Shown here one piece after another: positions 52,758 through 61,042 of a DNA stretch of 64,000 bases (position 1 is its first letter; each line of letters opens with the position of its first letter). This DNA is from Candidatus Gastranaerophilales bacterium (GTDB lineage: Bacteria; Cyanobacteriota; Vampirovibrionia; Gastranaerophilales; Gastranaerophilaceae): the NCBI GenBank assembly GCA_944325025.1, contig CALUYN010000001.1:62001-126000 (forward strand), given 5' to 3'. The notes under the pieces are model-generated. The model was not told the DNA's origin. It made no database searches and worked only from the letters and a program-made list of their open reading frames with translations. Both the position numbers and the translations under genes were made by a program.

Positions 52758-53882
52758 TCAAATTAATTTGGAATAATGTTCGTTGTAAAAATCGCCAAAA
52801 CGGTCTTGTAATATTGCCTCACGGCATTTTTGAGAAAATTCTACAAGAAATTGAATATTGTGGATAGATAAAAGAGTTGAAGCAGTAGCTTCTCCGCATC
52901 TCCAAAGATGTCTTATATAGGCTCTTGAATGATTTTTGCATGCATAGCAGCTGCAGCCTTCAACGAGAGGTCTTTCATCATCATAATACTGTTTTGTTTT
53001 AATATTAGATTTGCCGTTTGGCGTGAAGAAAGAACCATGTCTTGCATTACGCGTAGGCAAAACACAATCAAACATATCAATTCCGCGTTTAATTCCGTCT
53101 AGCAAATCTTCAGGCGTTCCGACTCCCATAAGGTAACGGGGTTTATATTTAGGAAGCAGAGGAGCCGTAAATTCCGTAAAATGGTTCATTATATCTTTTG
53201 TTTCCCCAACACTCAAACCGCCGATAGCATACCCGACTGCATCATAAGAAGAAATCACCTGAGCGCTTTCTCTCCTTAAATCATCATAAAAAGCCCCCTG
53301 AACAATAGGAAACAATGCCTGACGCGGGTTAGTTTTTGCTTTAAAACATCTTTCAAGCCATCTGTGCGTACGTTCCATAGCCTTCTTTGCCGTTTCATAA
53401 TCACAAGGATATGGTGCACACTGGTCAAATGCCATAATTATATCAGCACCTATGTCCTGCTGAATTTCCATAGAAACTTCAGGATTTATAAAATGTTTTT
53501 TCCCATCTTTCGGATCGCGGAATTCCACCCCGTCCTCGGTAATTTTATTTAAGTGGCTTAAAGAAAATACCTGAAATCCGCCAGAGTCAGTCAAAACAGG
53601 TTTATGCCAGTTCATCCAGTCATGAATTCCGCCAAACTGTTTTATAAGCTTTGTTCCTGCTCTCAAATACAAGTGATAAGAATTTGAAAGCATAATTTGT
53701 GCGCCGGTATCAGCAATTTGGTCTGATGTAAGAGTTTTCACGGCAGAATTAGTTCCGACAGGCATAAAAATCGGAGTTTTAATCATTCCGTGCGGAGTAG
53801 TCAAAATTCCTGCTCTTGCGCCTGTCTGTTTACATTCATGAACTAATTCATAGCTAAAATAATCGTTTTTTATCATTTTCAT
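52758..53882 (-). CDS. tgt: tRNA-guanine transglycosylase
   Basis: A 374-residue enzyme that exchanges guanine 34 for preQ1 in tRNA-Asp, Asn, His and Tyr. LTDSGGFQVFSLSHL has the catalytic-site Asp (about 95), IGGLSVGE and GVGTPEDLLDGIKRGIDMFDC follow (about 270 for the nucleophile Asp), PTRNARHG is present, and the zinc site is CSCYACKNHSRAYIRHL (about 313-329). Two in-frame ATGs (53882, 53876) compete, and neither has a strong ribosome site. Other queuosine genes are not here. Confidence 0.95.
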   Translation of the reverse strand: MKMIKNDYFSYELVHECKQTGARAGILTTPHGMIKTPIFMPVGTNSAVKTLTSDQIADTGAQIMLSNSYHLYLRAGTKLIKQFGGIHDWMNWHKPVLTDSGGFQVFSLSHLNKITEDGVEFRDPKDGKKHFINPEVSMEIQQDIGADIIMAFDQCAPYPCDYETAKKAMERTHRWLERCFKAKTNPRQALFPIVQGAFYDDLRRESAQVISSYDAVGYAIGGLSVGETKDIMNHFTEFTAPLLPKYKPRYLMGVGTPEDLLDGIKRGIDMFDCVLPTRNARHGSFFTPNGKSNIKTKQYYDDERPLVEGCSCYACKNHSRAYIRHLWRCGEATASTLLSIHNIQFLVEFSQKCREAILQDRFGDFYNEHYSKLI

Positions 53883-53910
53883 CTTACTCGCTCGCGTTTA
53901 ACGGGTCTGC

Positions 53911-53952
53911 GGTTGTTACCTTGTATGGCTCTTTGCATAACGGTAACAAGCC
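53911..53952. repeat. GC-richer inverted repeat between ndk and tgt
   Basis: GGTTGTTACC (53911-53920) faces GGTAACAAGCC (53942-53952) with a 21-base centre. It would form a hairpin in the ndk-tgt transcript. Base composition is higher in GC than the neighbouring genes. Confidence 0.55.
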
Positions 53953-53963
53953 TCGCCCTCAGC

Positions 53964-54440
53964 TCACTCGCGCGCATCAATATCCTCTGTTACAATTTCC
54001 ATCATATTTTTATAATCAGTACAGAGTTCTTCCGGCTTGAAATAGATATTAATTTCTCTTTCTGCACTCTCGATACTGTCAGAACCATGAATTGTATTAT
54101 ATTCTTTCAATTGCGCATAATCAGCTCTTATTGAACCAACATCAGCCTCACAAGGGTCAGTTGCACCTAAAAGGTGACGAATGCCCTGAACTGCTTTATA
54201 ACCCTGAAATACCATTGCAACAATCGGACCGCTTGTAATATATTTTACAAGACTCGGGTAAAACGGTTTATTGATATGTTCTTCATAATGTTTTGCGGCA
54301 ATTTCTTCTGTTACCTGAAGCATTTTCATGCCGATAAGTTTATAGCCTTTTTTTTCAAAACGGCTGATAATCTCTCCGACACAACCTCTTATAACTCCGT
54401 CCGGCTTAATAGCCACAAATGTTCTTTCTTCTGTATGCAT
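53964..54440 (-). CDS. ndk: Nucleoside diphosphate kinase
   Basis: A 158-residue enzyme that equilibrates nucleoside triphosphates. TFVAIKPDGVIRG (about 6-18) and the active-site loop YNTIHGSDS with the phosphorylated His (about 118) are present. AE-REINIYF follows. The first ATG at 54455 lies within the ribosome-binding site; GGAGG followed by the ATG at 54440 defines the start. The last about 10 residues extend into a GC-rich repeat compared with the usual 150-residue length. Confidence 0.95.
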   Translation of the reverse strand: MHTEERTFVAIKPDGVIRGCVGEIISRFEKKGYKLIGMKMLQVTEEIAAKHYEEHINKPFYPSLVKYITSGPIVAMVFQGYKAVQGIRHLLGATDPCEADVGSIRADYAQLKEYNTIHGSDSIESAEREINIYFKPEELCTDYKNMMEIVTEDIDARE

Positions 54441-54478
54441 ATTTCCTCCATTCAAGTTTATAATATCATAAAGATAAG

Positions 54479-55792
54479 CTATTTAACAGTTTCCAAATTT
54501 TTAATACTTTTTATTAACATGCAAACCATTATTAAACATAAAATTACAGCAGCAGAAGCAAGCCCGTACCAAAAGCCTTTTAGATTAAGATGAAAATGAA
54601 ATGCAAGAGTATAGCCGACAGGAATTGATATCAGCCAGTATGCGATAAAATTTGAAAGCAGTACAATTCCGGTTCTTTTCATGCCTTTAAAAATTCCGGC
54701 AAGTGATACCTGCAAGCCGTCGAATATTTGAAATACTGATAAAATATATAAAATAGGCACGGATATTTTAACAAGAGCCGCATCCTGCGTAAACAACCTG
54801 ACAAGAAATTGCGGGAAGCTTGAAAATACAAGTGCGCTGAGCATCATAAATCCGACACACATGACAATTCCGACAAAAGAATATCTCTTTAAATCCTTAA
54901 TATTGCCTGCACCGTTCGCAAATCCCACCTTGACAGCAATTGCATTTGATACAGCAAACGGAACCATAAAAGATATTGTTGTTAAAGTACAAACCAAATT
55001 TTGAGCAGCTGCATAAACACCTGCCACCCTGCCCATAAGTATTGCAATACTGTTAAATGCAATAAATTCCACCATTACAGCACAAGAAATAGGGATACCT
55101 ATTCTTATAAGACTTTTATAATACTCAAAATCCTTATGGTCTTTAAAATTCATTAAAGTAAAGCAGTAAATTAAAAGTGCAAATCCCATAAAATACCGGA
55201 TAATAAAACTTGCAACCGCAAGGCCCACAACTCCCATTGAAGGTATAGGGCCAAATCCGAATACCATTGCAAAACAGAGAGCTATATTTAAAAATACGGC
55301 AATTGCAGTGATTAAATTAGGAACAACAACAATTTCAAACGCCTGTAAAAATTCTTTTAAAGCAGAATGCAAATAAGCCCCAAATGTCGCAAAAGCCGTA
55401 ATAAACATGTATTCCTTAATCATAGGAACAAGTTTAGGTTCAAAATGCACATAATCAATCAACGGAATAAATGCCAGCACAGCAAGCATTATTATAAATG
55501 CTAAAAGCATGGCAAACCTTATTGTGGGATAAAAATATTTCTTTGCACTTTTTCTTTCGCCTCTGAAATTTGACAAAAGAGGAGAAACGCTAGAAATCAG
55601 CCCCACGCCGAATGTTTGAATACAATTTGTAATGGCTGTTGCAATACTTATTGCCGCAAGTGTATCTGTAGAATGATGTCCTGCAACAAGCACATCACCC
55701 GCACCTATCAGGATAAACCCGAGGTTTCCCATAATAATCGGCAGGGCAATGTTTAAAAGTTCTTTAGCGTAATACTTAAATTGTGTGCTCAT
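54479..55792 (-). CDS. MATE-family multidrug/organic cation exporter
   Basis: A 437-residue protein with about 12 membrane segments in two six-helix halves. Typical phrases are LNIALPIIMGNLGFILIGAGDVLVAGHHSTDTLAAISIA (N-terminal half, conserved Pro and Gly-Asp positions) and VCTLTTISFMVPFAVSNAIAVKVGFANGAG (C-terminal half). MATE pumps use a sodium or proton gradient to expel cationic compounds. A TATAAT (55806-55801) lies 8 bases before the ATG and there is no Shine-Dalgarno, so the mRNA may be leaderless. Substrate unknown. Confidence 0.88.
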   Translation of the reverse strand: MSTQFKYYAKELLNIALPIIMGNLGFILIGAGDVLVAGHHSTDTLAAISIATAITNCIQTFGVGLISSVSPLLSNFRGERKSAKKYFYPTIRFAMLLAFIIMLAVLAFIPLIDYVHFEPKLVPMIKEYMFITAFATFGAYLHSALKEFLQAFEIVVVPNLITAIAVFLNIALCFAMVFGFGPIPSMGVVGLAVASFIIRYFMGFALLIYCFTLMNFKDHKDFEYYKSLIRIGIPISCAVMVEFIAFNSIAILMGRVAGVYAAAQNLVCTLTTISFMVPFAVSNAIAVKVGFANGAGNIKDLKRYSFVGIVMCVGFMMLSALVFSSFPQFLVRLFTQDAALVKISVPILYILSVFQIFDGLQVSLAGIFKGMKRTGIVLLSNFIAYWLISIPVGYTLAFHFHLNLKGFWYGLASAAVILCLIMVCMLIKSIKNLETVK

Positions 55793-55800
55793 GCATCTTG

Positions 55801-55806
55801 ATTATA
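55801..55806 (-). promoter_or_regulatory. -10 box adjacent to the MATE start
   Basis: TATAAT on the minus strand, 8 bases before the ATG at 55792; -35 weak. Confidence 0.45.
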
Positions 55807-55818
55807 CTACAAACAAAT

Positions 55819-56226
55819 TTAAGCGGAATAATCAAGTTTTTCGCCAACCCCTTTATTTTTTACAGCCTGCGCCTGCATCTTTATATTTTCCGCCTGAGCT
55901 TTAACCTTAAAATCTTGTGAAGAAGGATCTACAGGAGCCATAGCTGAACGAATTACAGTATTTGCCTCATCAATTGTTTTTTGAGGATTGTTGGGATCTA
56001 ATGACGGCATTTTTATATTTACATGACCGCCCACAGGAATTCCGTCGGCATTTTTTTCTATCACAATAGAGCCTGCTAAAGAACCGCCTGCGCTTTTATG
56101 CGCAAGTTCATGAGCATATATTTCATCATAATTTTTCTTTATCAATGCATCTTTTTGAGCCTGACGCTGCTCCTTCTGCTTTTCAAAAGGGTTTGTAAAA
56201 TTATAGAATAAATTAATACCTGCCAT
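55819..56226 (-). CDS. SprA-related short protein with HExxH-like motif
   Basis: A 135-residue soluble protein resembling the conserved core of the SprA-related family. YAHELAHKSAGGSLAGS (about 38-54) contains HELAH, an HExxH-type zinc motif, and is followed by GIPVGGHVNI, NPQKTIDEANTVIRSAMAPVDPSSQD and a C-terminal AxxMxAQ helix. Larger family members have long N-terminal extensions that are absent here; the N-terminus is instead a short Lys/Gln-rich helix. GAGG lies 8 bases before the ATG at 56226. Enzymatic activity is unproven. Confidence 0.7.
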   Translation of the reverse strand: MAGINLFYNFTNPFEKQKEQRQAQKDALIKKNYDEIYAHELAHKSAGGSLAGSIVIEKNADGIPVGGHVNIKMPSLDPNNPQKTIDEANTVIRSAMAPVDPSSQDFKVKAQAENIKMQAQAVKNKGVGEKLDYSA

Positions 56227-56326
56227 ACTCGAAACCTCACACACATATACTACCTGCTATAATTGTAGCATATTTATAAATATTTTTCAAGTATTAATAC
56301 ATGGGATATATATCCCGAATACATAT

Positions 56327-57193
56327 TTATTCTTGCATTATTTCAGATACGTAATAACCGCCTTTTTCTTTAATTGCACAAACTTCATCCATCACAACAA
56401 CATCTTTGCTCATACTTTCACGGTTAAGAACCATATAAAATAAATCGTATCCCCATTTATTAGGCCCTTTTGCGCCATTTGTATCTATTGCGAAATAGAT
56501 ATTGTGATGGCTTCTAAGATCGCTTCCACCATAATTTATAATGTAGCTGCCATCAGATAAAATATTAACTTTTCGCGCACCGTAATCCAGAAAAGAACAT
56601 GAAGAATTTGTTATACTGCCGCCTTCTGCTAAAACTTGTTCTTTTGTTTTATAACTTACCTGCCCGCATTCTTTATCGTCAGCTGCATAATTACAGGTCT
56701 TAATTACTTTCATTTGCTTCAACAAATCGTTCCAAAATACGGCACAGTCAGTAACATGATAGCCGCCAAATCCCATATTATAACACTCATAAGAGGTTCC
56801 ATTTTCAGCTATCGTCATATTTATTGCATTTTGAACAGATGCATAAGATTTTTTAAACTGGCTTACAAGCACCTTTTTTTGATATTTAGATACGATGTTA
56901 GGAATTGTCATCGCCGCAACCACACCAATTATGCCGAGGGTGATGAGGACCTCTGCAAGAGTGAACGCAGCTCGACGAATATTGTTAGAGTTGGCTACGT
57001 GCGTAGCACCCTCGCCTATGGGAGATGGGTAGTGTGAGCACTCTTTTTCCCCTCCCTTGAGGGGAGGGGAAGTAAAGGGGTGGGTGAGGTCAGAAGAACA
57101 GAAGCTCGGAGGGCAGGAAGGCAAGCTAAAGTTAGATGCAAAGATGCGAAGAGGCATAGAGGCAAAGCTATTATCAATAATAACTTTTGTCAC
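56327..57193 (-). CDS. Prepilin-like protein P3 (apparent phase-off, repeat-derived leader)
   Basis: The prepilin segment NIRRAAFTLAEVLITLG puts F at 56965, giving a mature part of 212 residues with DTNGAKGPNKWGYD and several Cys. The frame is open upstream to a 10-base G tract (57264-57273). Beyond it, a plausible start (ATG at 57309 or 57303, GAGG upstream) lies in another frame, and its product ends at a TAG at 57256. One more G would fuse MYMCKLRYAKTFGGGG to the pilin. As written, a GTG at 57193 is the first in-frame start. The 57309 ATG begins 5 bases past the accC stop, so the gene may be co-transcribed with accC. Confidence 0.7.
   Translation of the reverse strand: MTKVIIDNSFASMPLRIFASNFSLPSCPPSFCSSDLTHPFTSPPLKGGEKECSHYPSPIGEGATHVANSNNIRRAAFTLAEVLITLGIIGVVAAMTIPNIVSKYQKKVLVSQFKKSYASVQNAINMTIAENGTSYECYNMGFGGYHVTDCAVFWNDLLKQMKVIKTCNYAADDKECGQVSYKTKEQVLAEGGSITNSSCSFLDYGARKVNILSDGSYIINYGGSDLRSHHNIYFAIDTNGAKGPNKWGYDLFYMVLNRESMSKDVVVMDEVCAIKEKGGYYVSEIMQE
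56994..57007. repeat. GCTACG-TG-CGTAGC palindrome, copy 3
   Basis: Identical to copies at 5791-5804 and 6157-6170. In P1 and P3 it sits 22 bases upstream of the codons for RRAAF, in the same frame, encoding ATHVA. Confidence 0.85.
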
Positions 57194-57262
57194 AGTTTTA
57201 CCTAAATAGCTATTGAAACTTGCCTGTCCTCCTGCCTTCCGGACCTCGGTGGAGCCTACAGC
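57046..57262 (-). repeat. Repeat block in the P3 leader
   Basis: A CCCTCCC-TTGA-GGGGAGGGG inverted repeat, then period-8 units (AGATGCAA, AGATGCGA, AGAGGCAT, AGAGGCAA). A segment close in sequence to 19955-20030 (shared AGCTATTATCAATAAT and CTGTCCTCCTGCC-like phrases) follows, and TAGGCTCC adjoins the G tract. Confidence 0.7.
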
Positions 57263-57263
57263 G

Positions 57264-57273
57264 CCCCCCCCCC
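57264..57273 (-). repeat. Poly-G tract (10) upstream of P3
   Basis: Ten C on the plus strand. The coding-strand flanks are TTC before and GCGCTGTAGGCTCC after, matching the P1 tract flanks. Length 11 (or 8) would join the upstream ATG to the pilin frame. Confidence 0.85.
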
Positions 57274-57313
57274 GAAGGTCTTAGCATATCTTAGTTTGCA
57301 CATATACATAACC

Positions 57314-58672
57314 TCAACTTTGCTTTTTGCCTGTACGTTTATAGAAATCCTCGATAAATCCGGTATTGAAATTACCGCTCATAAACACAGGATCTTCTAT
57401 GATTTCCTGATGGAACGGAAGAGTTGTTTCAACACCTGTTATAACGTATTCTTTCAAAGCTCTATACATTCTGCGGCGGGCTTCATTTCTTGTTCTGCCC
57501 CAACAGATAAGCTTTCCTATCATTGAATCGTAATAAGGCGGGATTTTATAATCCTGATAAGCGTGAGAATCAACTCTGACTCCAAAACCACCCGGAGTCA
57601 CGTAACCTGTAATTGTTCCAGGATTAGGCATAAAGTCTTTTTCAGGATTTTCAGCATTTATGCGGCATTCAATTGCATGCCCGCGAAGAACAATTTCATC
57701 CTGAGTAAAATCGAGCTTTTGCCCTGACGCTATCATAATCTGCTCTCTTACAAGATCAACATTTGAAATCATCTCTGTTACGCAGTGCTCTACCTGAATT
57801 CTTGTATTCATCTCCATAAAATACCATTTTCCGTCATGGTCAAGCAAGAATTCACAAGTACCTGCGCTTTCATAATTTATTGCCTTAGCAGCGCGAACTG
57901 CAGCAGCACCCATTTCCTTACGGGTTGCTTCATCAATAGCGGGTGATGGAGCTTCTTCAAGAAGTTTTTGATGGCGTCTTTGAATAGAACAATCTCTTTC
58001 ACCGAGGTGAACTACATTTCCATACTGGTCTGCAAGAATTTGAACTTCAATATGGCGCGGATTTTCAAGATATTTTTCAGCATAAACATCAGGATTGCCA
58101 AAAAAGCTCTGAGCCTCAGACTGACAAAGATTCATATTAGTTTCTACATCATCATCCGAGCGGCAAATTCTCATACCTTTTCCGCCGCCGCCTGCAGTTG
58201 CTTTTAAAATAATCGGATAGCCGACTTTATGAGCAAATTCTTTAACTTCTTCAGGAGTTTTTAAAATACCGGTTCCAGGAGTTACAGGAACATTATTTTC
58301 TATCATTGTTTTACGTGCAGTTGCTTTATCGCCCATTTTTCTCATAGCTTCTGCTGTCGGCCCGATAAATTTAATCCCGTGTTTCGCACAAATTTCAGCA
58401 AAATCAGCTCTTTCAGACATAAAACCGTATCCGGGGTGAATTGCATCAGCTCCTGAAACAATTGCAGCTGAGATAATTGCAGGGATACTTAAATAACTCT
58501 TTGCACTTGAGGCAGGCCCAATACAATAAGCCTCGGTTGCCAATCTTACATGCAAAGAATTTGCATCTGCCTGAGAATAAATTGCAACAGTCGGAATACC
58601 GATTTCTCTGCAAGCTCTTATAATTCTTACCGCAATCTCACCGCGGTTTGCTATTAATACTTTTCTAAACAT
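57314..58672 (-). CDS. accC: Biotin carboxylase subunit of acetyl-CoA carboxylase
   Basis: A 452-residue enzyme that carboxylates biotin with ATP and bicarbonate. [22 protein letters not shown] at the N-terminus, the Gly-rich lid GGGGKGMRI (about 163-171), [30 protein letters not shown] (His, Glu and Arg ligands) and [15 protein letters not shown] are all present. GAAAAGGG precedes the ATG. It is transcribed after efp and accB. The carboxyltransferase genes accA/accD are not in this window. Confidence 0.97.
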   Translation of the reverse strand: MFRKVLIANRGEIAVRIIRACREIGIPTVAIYSQADANSLHVRLATEAYCIGPASSAKSYLSIPAIISAAIVSGADAIHPGYGFMSERADFAEICAKHGIKFIGPTAEAMRKMGDKATARKTMIENNVPVTPGTGILKTPEEVKEFAHKVGYPIILKATAGGGGKGMRICRSDDDVETNMNLCQSEAQSFFGNPDVYAEKYLENPRHIEVQILADQYGNVVHLGERDCSIQRRHQKLLEEAPSPAIDEATRKEMGAAAVRAAKAINYESAGTCEFLLDHDGKWYFMEMNTRIQVEHCVTEMISNVDLVREQIMIASGQKLDFTQDEIVLRGHAIECRINAENPEKDFMPNPGTITGYVTPGGFGVRVDSHAYQDYKIPPYYDSMIGKLICWGRTRNEARRRMYRALKEYVITGVETTLPFHQEIIEDPVFMSGNFNTGFIEDFYKRTGKKQS

Positions 58673-58710
58673 TTTAAACCCTTTTCAAATATTCATACTT
58701 CTAGCGAAAA

Positions 58711-58767
58711 GGTGAAGAGTAAAAAGTGAAGAGTGAAATTCGCTTCACTCTTCACTCTTCACATCTC
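58711..58767. repeat. GTGAAGAG inverted repeat between accB and accC
   Basis: AGTGAAGAGTGAA faces TTCACTCTTCACT across a 6-base centre, with partial units on both sides. It begins within 4 bases of the accB stop codon and would form a hairpin of at least 13 base pairs in the operon mRNA. Confidence 0.75.
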
Positions 58768-58770
58768 ACT

Positions 58771-59211
58771 TCATTCTATATACATCAAAACCTGGCCGAA
58801 TTCTACAGGCTGTCCGTCTGAAACACAAATTTCAGTAATTTTGCCTGACACTTCAGCTTCAATTTCGTTCATAAGCTTCATAGCTTCAACAATACAAACA
58901 ACGTCACCTTCTTTGACTGTCTGACCGACTTTAACAAACGGTTCAGCATCAGGAGAAGGTGCTGAATAAAATGTTCCAACCATTGGAGAAGTTAAAGGTT
59001 TACCTTTTTTTACTTCTTTTGCTTCAGCAGGAGCAGGTACAGCAGGTGCTGCTGCAGGCTGAGGAGCAGTAACAACAGAAGCTGCTGCCACTTCCATAAC
59101 TTCTTTTCTCAAAGTTATAGCTTGTTCGCCGTCTTCCAAAGAAATTTCGGTCAAAGAATTATCAGCTAAAACTTTGGCTAATTTTTCAACATATTCAATA
59201 TCAAATTTCAT
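58771..59211 (-). CDS. accB: Biotin carboxyl carrier protein
   Basis: A 146-residue subunit of acetyl-CoA carboxylase. An N-terminal helix ([31 protein letters not shown]) leads to an Ala/Pro-rich linker (about 45-72) and the biotinyl domain, with [13 protein letters not shown] (biotin on Lys, about 111). [19 protein letters not shown] is the conserved approach to the biotinyl fold. AAAGG precedes the ATG. It sits between efp and accC, a gene order common in Cyanobacteria and many other bacteria. Confidence 0.97.
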   Translation of the reverse strand: MKFDIEYVEKLAKVLADNSLTEISLEDGEQAITLRKEVMEVAAASVVTAPQPAAAPAVPAPAEAKEVKKGKPLTSPMVGTFYSAPSPDAEPFVKVGQTVKEGDVVCIVEAMKLMNEIEAEVSGKITEICVSDGQPVEFGQVLMYIE

Positions 59212-59242
59212 TCTTTTGCCTTTCTTTTATACACAGAGAAAA

Positions 59243-59287
59243 GTGAGGGGCGAATAAAAGGAGCATTAAAAAGATTGTGCCCCTCAC
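59243..59287. repeat. GTGAGGGGC/GCCCCTCAC inverted repeat between efp and accB
   Basis: Nine-base perfect arms 27 bases apart, in the 92-base gap of the efp-accB transcript. Confidence 0.6.
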
Positions 59288-59303
59288 ACTCAAAAACTTT
59301 TAA

Positions 59304-59861
59304 TTATGCACGATCCAAATATTCGTTAGTTCTGGTATCAACTCTAATTTTGTCACCATTTGAAATAAAGAACGGAACGTTAACAACCGCACCTGTTTCA
59401 AGAGTTGCAGGTTTTGTACCGCCTTGTGCAGTGTTGCCTTTTTCGGAAGGCGGAGTGTCGGTAACTTCAAGAATAACGTGAGCAGGAAGATCTACACCGA
59501 TAATTCTACCGTCATGCATTAAAACCTGAACAATCATATTTTCTTTTAAGTATTTAATGCCGTCGCCTATTTGATCTTCAGTCAATTGAAGCTGTTCGTA
59601 GGTTTCGTTATCCATCATAACGTATTCTTTACCTTCTTTATATAAATATTGCATTTCGCGTCTGTCAAGCATAGCTTTTGCAACTTTTTCGCCGGCACGG
59701 AAAGTTTTTTCAACAACCTGACCGGTTTCAACGTTTTTAAGTTTTGATCTTACAAACGCTGCACCTTTACCGGGTTTTACGTGTAAAAATTCAACAACAG
59801 ACCACAAACCGTTGTCCAATTGAAGCGTCAAGCCTGTTTTTAAATCGTTTACTGAAATCAT
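59304..59861 (-). CDS. efp: Elongation factor P
   Basis: A 185-residue three-domain factor that relieves ribosome stalling at polyproline stretches. [17 protein letters not shown] gives Lys32 at the tip of domain I, the residue that is modified or left unmodified in different bacteria. The C-terminal [26 protein letters not shown] is diagnostic. AAGGGG precedes the ATG. First gene of efp-accB-accC. Its presence fits a genome whose P4 leader would contain a Pro run. Confidence 0.97.
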   Translation of the reverse strand: MISVNDLKTGLTLQLDNGLWSVVEFLHVKPGKGAAFVRSKLKNVETGQVVEKTFRAGEKVAKAMLDRREMQYLYKEGKEYVMMDNETYEQLQLTEDQIGDGIKYLKENMIVQVLMHDGRIIGVDLPAHVILEVTDTPPSEKGNTAQGGTKPATLETGAVVNVPFFISNGDKIRVDTRTNEYLDRA

Positions 59862-60121
59862 ATTTTTCCCCTTATAATACTGTCATTTTAACTATAGGTT
59901 GATAATACCACAAACATTCAAAACTTCAAATATTTGTTACAATTTAGCAAAATATTAACAAAACAGCATAAAATATCAAAATCAGCTTTATCAAATCAGA
60001 CTATAAAACAGAACTTTAAAATTTTTAAAGATTGTTGTAACAGCCGGTTTAACTACTATCAACGGAATGTAAATGCCTTAAAAAGGCAAAAAATAGGGCG
60101 GCAGACTTCGTCAATACAGGC

Positions 60122-60150
60122 TTGACAAATAACAAAAAATCGTAAATAAT
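60122..60150 (+). promoter_or_regulatory. Promoter of prepilin P4
   Basis: Perfect TTGACA (60122-60127) with AATAAT at 60145-60150 after 17 bases. A ribosome site AAGAGG and ATG at 60182 follow, all upstream of the C tract. Confidence 0.55.
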
Positions 60151-60206
60151 AAATTTAATTAAGGAACAAGAGGTACTGAAAATGAATCGAGAAGCAGCTT
60201 TTAGAG

Positions 60207-61001
60207 TTGCCCCCCCCCGCAAAACGTGGCAGTATAAGCGTTTCTAACAAATGGCTTTACGTTAAAAAAAACATATGTCATAGTAGTGATATTATACATT
60301 ACAATATTTTCCAATATACCAAACGAGCTTTTACTCTTGCCGAGGTATTAATAACACTCGGGATAATAGGAGTTGTTGCGCCAATTACAATGCCCGTGCT
60401 TATCACTAAATATCAAAAAGACGTCACGGTAAACAAACTTAAAAAGAGTTATACAACTATATCCCAAATGTTTCAAATGGCGCAAAATGAAAATGGTGAT
60501 CCATCAGGTTGGAATTTTGATTTTACAGGTTCAGATGATACAAACGCATCATTAAGCGATTTTATTAACACATATATGATACCTTATTTGAAAGTTGCTG
60601 ATAACTGCGGCACACAATGCAAAAGAATTCCAGAAATGTATAGTTTTTTAAATAATAATCCTTTTAATACAACCCAGCACTACATAATATTTTTACAAGA
60701 TGGAACTACTCTGATTTTATCTATTGATAGCAACAAGCATGCAGTTATTATACACGTTGATATAAATGGCAATAAAAATCCAAATAAAGTTGGCAGAGAT
60801 GTTTTTACATATTATCTCAATACTTCTAAAACAATTACAAAACAAAATTTTTGGGGATTAGACGGCAATTTTTCTAATGTTTCACGTGATTTCTTGTTAA
60901 ATGACGGCAACAGGGGCTGTAAGAAAAATTCTCTCGGCTACTATTGCGGTGCATTGATTCAATATGACGGCTGGAAAATTAAAGATGATTATCCCTGGTA
61001 A
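60207..61001 (+). CDS. Prepilin-like protein P4 (apparent phase-off, poly-C leader)
   Basis: The prepilin segment KRAFTLAEVLITLGIIG puts F at 60330; the mature part is 223 residues, with DINGNKNPNKVGRDVF and multiple Cys. ATG at 60182 has AAGAGG 8 bases upstream and a good promoter, but a tract of nine C (60210-60218) puts it out of frame: that reading ends at TAA after CGTTTC. With 8 or 11 C it would run MNREAAFRVA, a few Pro, then the pilin, placing F at about residue 50. As written only a TTG at 60207 is in frame. P4 has the tract in C orientation (Pro codons), opposite to P1 and P3. Confidence 0.7.
   Translation: MPPPAKRGSISVSNKWLYVKKNICHSSDIIHYNIFQYTKRAFTLAEVLITLGIIGVVAPITMPVLITKYQKDVTVNKLKKSYTTISQMFQMAQNENGDPSGWNFDFTGSDDTNASLSDFINTYMIPYLKVADNCGTQCKRIPEMYSFLNNNPFNTTQHYIIFLQDGTTLILSIDSNKHAVIIHVDINGNKNPNKVGRDVFTYYLNTSKTITKQNFWGLDGNFSNVSRDFLLNDGNRGCKKNSLGYYCGALIQYDGWKIKDDYPW
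60210..60218 (+). repeat. Poly-C tract (9) in the P4 leader
   Basis: Nine C directly between a well-supplied ATG and the pilin frame; a change of -1 or +2 bases would join them. Confidence 0.85.
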
Positions 61002-61005
61002 GAAT

Positions 61006-61034
61006 TTGCGATATCACTTTGTTTATGCTATTAT
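61006..61034 (+). promoter_or_regulatory. Promoter of rsgA, probably leaderless
   Basis: TTGCGA (61006-61011), 17-base spacer, TATTAT (61029-61034), 8 bases to the ATG at 61043, no Shine-Dalgarno. Confidence 0.55.
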
Positions 61035-61042
61035 AACCCTGT

